Shown: positions 61,378 to 64,000 of the stretch, in pieces | Numbering within the stretch: the stretch's first letter is position 1 | Layout of the letters: each line of letters starts with the position of its first letter | Origin: an uncultured Formosa sp. | GTDB lineage: Bacteria > Bacteroidota > Bacteroidia > Flavobacteriales > Flavobacteriaceae | Assembly (NCBI RefSeq): GCF_947500765.1 | Contig: NZ_CANMTH010000003.1 | Span: forward strand, 1 to 64,000 | Reading direction: 5' to 3' | DNA length: 64,000 nucleotides | The notes under the pieces: generated by a model | Told to the model about the DNA's origin: nothing | The model's input: only the letters and a program-made list of their open reading frames with translations | Database searches by the model: none | Program-made: the position numbers and the translations under genes

Positions 61378-61827
61378 ATGAAATCAAAATTAGTCACATT
61401 AATTTGTCTTCTTGTCATTGGTATCGGACAAGGTTTTGCGCAAACACAAACAACAGAAGATGCTAAATTTCAGTTTAATACTCCAGAACATTATATGGAT
61501 GGTTATTCGTTAAATTTTCAGTACCAAGACGGGAAAGCCTTGCATATGGCGTTTGACAAAGGTAAAGCCCAATATGAATGGATAAGCGGACCAAGAACAG
61601 GGAAAGGGAATTCAGATATTCCGTACCGTTCTCGTAAAATTGGAGAAAACCTCTATCTCGTAAATTGGCACGAAACGGGGCTAAAAGATTATCTAACTAT
61701 TATCTTCGACTTAGATAAAATGATAATCCATACTTCGATAATTGTGGGATATGAAAATCAGCCTGATAGACCATTAAAAACGGTTTTTTTAACAGGAGTT
61801 ATCGATCATTTAAAAACATCTAAATAA
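61378..61827 (+). CDS. Secreted MoaF-like beta-barrel protein
   Basis: A 149-residue protein with signal peptide (MKSKLVTLICLLVIGIGQGFA). The mature part has the MoaF pattern: LNFQYQDGKALHMAF, AQYEWISGPRTGKG, ENLYLVNWHETG and TIIFDLDKMIIHTS. MoaF-related proteins are lipocalin-like beta barrels. It is 24 bases after the SnoaL-like gene. Confidence 0.8.
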   Translation: MKSKLVTLICLLVIGIGQGFAQTQTTEDAKFQFNTPEHYMDGYSLNFQYQDGKALHMAFDKGKAQYEWISGPRTGKGNSDIPYRSRKIGENLYLVNWHETGLKDYLTIIFDLDKMIIHTSIIVGYENQPDRPLKTVFLTGVIDHLKTSK

Positions 61828-61828
61828 T

Positions 61829-62023
61829 ATGAGTACAGTAGCAAATTGCCCAACATGTGGAGGCAAATCAGTAATAAAAGAAGCAAACGGACAAACCACT
61901 TATGTCGCTTTACAAGACGATGAACTTATAAAAAAAGTGGGTCAGCTTAAGAAAGCGATGCAAAAATTTAAAGCTAAAGCCGAGGCTTTAGAGCAGGAGT
62001 TAGACACTTTAAGAATACAATAA
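61829..62023 (+). CDS. Small zinc-ribbon / coiled-coil protein
   Basis: A 64-residue protein. NCPTCGGKSV at residues 7-16 could be half of a zinc knuckle, and the C-terminal 40 residues form a Lys/Glu coiled coil (KAKAEALEQELDTLRIQ). It may bind the neighbouring membrane protein. It abuts the preceding and following genes by a single base, consistent with one operon. Confidence 0.7.
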   Translation: MSTVANCPTCGGKSVIKEANGQTTYVALQDDELIKKVGQLKKAMQKFKAKAEALEQELDTLRIQ

Positions 62024-62653
62024 ATGGACTTTTTAAAACGAAATTACGGCTGGATGATTGTGAGCCTATTGGCCTTATTACCTATGCTTATCATTAGTAA
62101 AATGATTCAGGTAGATGTTGGTAACGGACTCTCAATTTCATTAGTTGAAAACACTATAGGTGACGAGCAGACTACACTAGATATGCTATATCATATTTCA
62201 GGTGAGTTTGCGATCCGGTGGATGACAGCCGTATTAACGTTAACCCCAGTTTTTATAATTTTCGGAATACAACATCTTTTTGTTAGGCAAGCTATGGGAA
62301 TCGCTACGGCTATATGGAGCATCCTGCATTTTATAATTTTTATATCGGCCGAAGGCTTCTTAGAAACCTTTACACAATTTAATTATATCGCTGGAGGTAT
62401 CGCTGTTTTAATACTTATTCCACTGCTTATTACATCTAACAGAAAATCAATGAAACGATTAAAAAAGAACTGGAAAAAACTACAAAGCTTAGCGTATGTT
62501 GCTGTTGGTTTAAGTTTACTCCACGTTGCCATTCTCGATAAAACATGGATTATTTATGCGGTTATTGTGAGTTTAGGTTTTGTGGTTAGAATGCCAATCG
62601 TTAGAGATAAATTCTTAGAAAGACGCAAACGAAAACAAGGATTAACGCATTAA
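62024..62653 (+). CDS. Ferric-reductase-like membrane protein
   Basis: A 209-residue polytopic protein of the ferric-reductase-like transmembrane type. It has five to six helices and conserved His residues in MLYHISGEFAIRW, ILHFIIFISA and LLHVAILDK that could ligate heme. The following gene supplies a FAD-binding partner, so together they look like a membrane reductase. The physiological acceptor is unknown. Confidence 0.75.
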   Translation: MDFLKRNYGWMIVSLLALLPMLIISKMIQVDVGNGLSISLVENTIGDEQTTLDMLYHISGEFAIRWMTAVLTLTPVFIIFGIQHLFVRQAMGIATAIWSILHFIIFISAEGFLETFTQFNYIAGGIAVLILIPLLITSNRKSMKRLKKNWKKLQSLAYVAVGLSLLHVAILDKTWIIYAVIVSLGFVVRMPIVRDKFLERRKRKQGLTH

Positions 62654-62660
62654 TTTTATA

Positions 62661-63383
62661 ATGAGCATAATAGAAAATATATTAAAAAAGGTCGTTTTAG
62701 AAACCGCTAGTATTAGTGAGAAAGGCCAATTATCGGCATCGGTTTATAACATTCAACTTAAAAGCGAGCGTTTTAAAACCGCAGATTTTGAGCCAGGATA
62801 TTTTTTAAGATTAGGTGTAGGCATTGATAATGATACCCTAGCCATGAAAGATAAGGTACGAAGTTATAGTGTTTGGGATATTGACAACACCAAAGGGACT
62901 ATAGACTTGGCTATTGCTACAGAAAGCCGCGGCATTGGTGCACATTGGGTTTCGAGTTGTAAACTAGGCGAAACGGTATATTTTAAATGGAAAAAAGGGA
63001 ATTTCTTATTAGACCAAACCGCAGATAGTTATCTAATGATTGGTGATGTATCGGCATTGTCTCATTTGTATATGCTTAATAGACATTTGCCAGAGAAGCA
63101 GGTGGAAAGTATTATTTACAGTGATTTAAATCATGTATTTGAAGATACAGACGGCTCAAATCCATTTAATTTTTATAATTTAAAGCCAAATGCCATAGCA
63201 GCCATTTTGAAATTAGTAAACGACATGACACCCAAGTTGAAAGGAAATAGAATGGTTTATATTGCGGGTGACAGTAGAGTTTGTGTGGCTTTGAATGCCT
63301 ATTTCAAGAATGAATTACAGTGGAATACCAAACAAATAAAAACGAAACCGTTCTGGAATCCTGATAAAAGAGGGTTGGAATAA
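62661..63383 (+). CDS. FAD-binding siderophore-interacting-like protein
   Basis: A 240-residue FAD/NAD(P) reductase-type protein. DKVRSYSVWDIDNTKGTID (FAD binding, RxYS), RGIGAHWVSSCKLGE and a second half with YIAGDSRVCVALNAYF correspond to the SIP/FAD-binding fold. It follows the ferric-reductase-like gene by 7 bases. Electron transfer from NAD(P)H to the membrane heme protein is the likely role. Confidence 0.8.
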   Translation: MSIIENILKKVVLETASISEKGQLSASVYNIQLKSERFKTADFEPGYFLRLGVGIDNDTLAMKDKVRSYSVWDIDNTKGTIDLAIATESRGIGAHWVSSCKLGETVYFKWKKGNFLLDQTADSYLMIGDVSALSHLYMLNRHLPEKQVESIIYSDLNHVFEDTDGSNPFNFYNLKPNAIAAILKLVNDMTPKLKGNRMVYIAGDSRVCVALNAYFKNELQWNTKQIKTKPFWNPDKRGLE

Positions 63384-63469
63384 AACGCTTCACACTTTTA
63401 TTGTAGTGAAAAAGTGGTCGTTTCGTATATCCATTAAAATAATAAATGACATCATAAAAAACATAGATT

Positions 63470-64000
63470 ATGACTATAGCAGTAACATCGGCAAGCGGTA
63501 AATTGGGATCTTCAATTATAAAAAAATTACACACCCAAATAGGAGCAGACCATATAATTGGCCTTGCTCGAACTCCAGAAAAAGCAAAGCATTTAGGTGT
63601 AGAAATACGGAAAGGCGATTATAATAAACCACAAGATTTAGAAGCCTCTTTAAAAGGAATAGATGTGGTTATGCTATTGTCTGGCATGGACGAACCTCAA
63701 AAAAGAATCCAACAGCATCGCAATGTTATCGAAGCCGCTAAAGCGAATGGTGTTAAAAAAATAGTGTATACCAGTATTATTGGCGACGAAGAACACAATG
63801 CGTTTAGTCCGATTGTGCAATCCAATAGGCAAACCGAATTAGATGTTCGGAATTCGGGATTAGAATGGGTAATTGGTAGAAACGGTATTTATATAGAACC
63901 CGATTTAGAGTATATAGATACTTATGTAAAAGACGGTGAAATTAGAAATTGTGCTGGCAATGGTAAATGTACCTATACGAGTCGAGACGAACTGGCGACG
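63470..64000 (+). CDS. NmrA-like NAD(P)-binding protein, partial
   Basis: The start of an SDR/NmrA-type protein, cut by the window edge. MTIAVTSASGKLGSSIIKKL is the Rossmann nucleotide-binding turn, and KKIVYTSIIGDEEH and WVIGRNGIYIE are typical of the QOR2/NmrA atypical SDR group. About 177 residues are visible. It starts 86 bases after the FAD-binding gene in the same direction. Confidence 0.85.
   Translation, partial: MTIAVTSASGKLGSSIIKKLHTQIGADHIIGLARTPEKAKHLGVEIRKGDYNKPQDLEASLKGIDVVMLLSGMDEPQKRIQQHRNVIEAAKANGVKKIVYTSIIGDEEHNAFSPIVQSNRQTELDVRNSGLEWVIGRNGIYIEPDLEYIDTYVKDGEIRNCAGNGKCTYTSRDELAT

Overview
The window looks like chromosome of a marine flavobacterium (Bacteroidota, Flavobacteriaceae-like). 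This rests on low GC, short Bacteroidota-type lipoprotein signals (hydrophobic run then SC or GC), a CobN plus fused ChlI/ChlD chelatase with a CbiE/CbiT fusion, four-helix-bundle 'S23-like' and CarboxypepD_reg-like proteins, and a TAnnTTTG-type promoter candidate. No rRNA, tRNA or CRISPR was seen.

Layout. (1) 1-9217: an integron-like array read leftwards. A tyrosine recombinase (8012-9217) is followed by an attachment junction (about 7972-8011) and seven complete gene cassettes plus the start of an eighth. Each cassette carries one or two small genes and ends in a 137-140 bp imperfect palindrome. An IS3-family element (4258-5545) sits in one cassette. (2) 9519-37862: one co-directional run of about 26 genes for adenosylcobalamin synthesis: corrin ring methylation and contraction, cobalt chelation and transport, amidation, adenosylation, aminopropanol attachment, dimethylbenzimidazole synthesis and nucleotide-loop assembly. 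A cobalamin riboswitch sits inside it at about 13465-13648. A four-helix-bundle gene between perfect 20 bp inverted repeats interrupts it before cobN. (3) 37863-44954: a large YobI-like P-loop NTPase, a degenerate M23-like secreted protein, an unknown protein and a GNAT acetyltransferase. (4) 45089-57812: a second cassette array read rightwards, with no recombinase nearby. It contains two near-identical copies (about 160 bp) of a sequence ending exactly at the GTT where a cassette begins, which I read as duplicated attI-like insertion platforms. The array ends at a cut-off palindrome next to a remnant of an IS3-type element. (5) 58256-64000: ordinary chromosome: FMN-dependent reductase and divergent HxlR regulator with a palindromic operator, AraC regulator, SnoaL-like and MoaF-like proteins, a ferric-reductase-like membrane protein with a FAD-binding partner, and a partial NmrA-like protein.

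The main result is the cassette system. Within each well-preserved cassette the first 9-10 bases (GTTxxxxxxx) are the exact reverse complement of the bases that open its own terminal palindrome. This is the hallmark of integron cassettes that excise through a circle. Yet the recombinase is about 35-40 residues shorter than IntI in the stretch that holds the IntI-specific insertion, carries an extra N-terminal domain, and reads toward its attachment site. The palindromes carry a central hairpin with a GNRA loop on the attC bottom strand and compensatory base changes, as expected for folded single-strand substrates. Two separate arrays point away from the B12 operon. The cargo is mostly hypothetical: lipoproteins, small membrane proteins, HEPN-like and barstar-like proteins.
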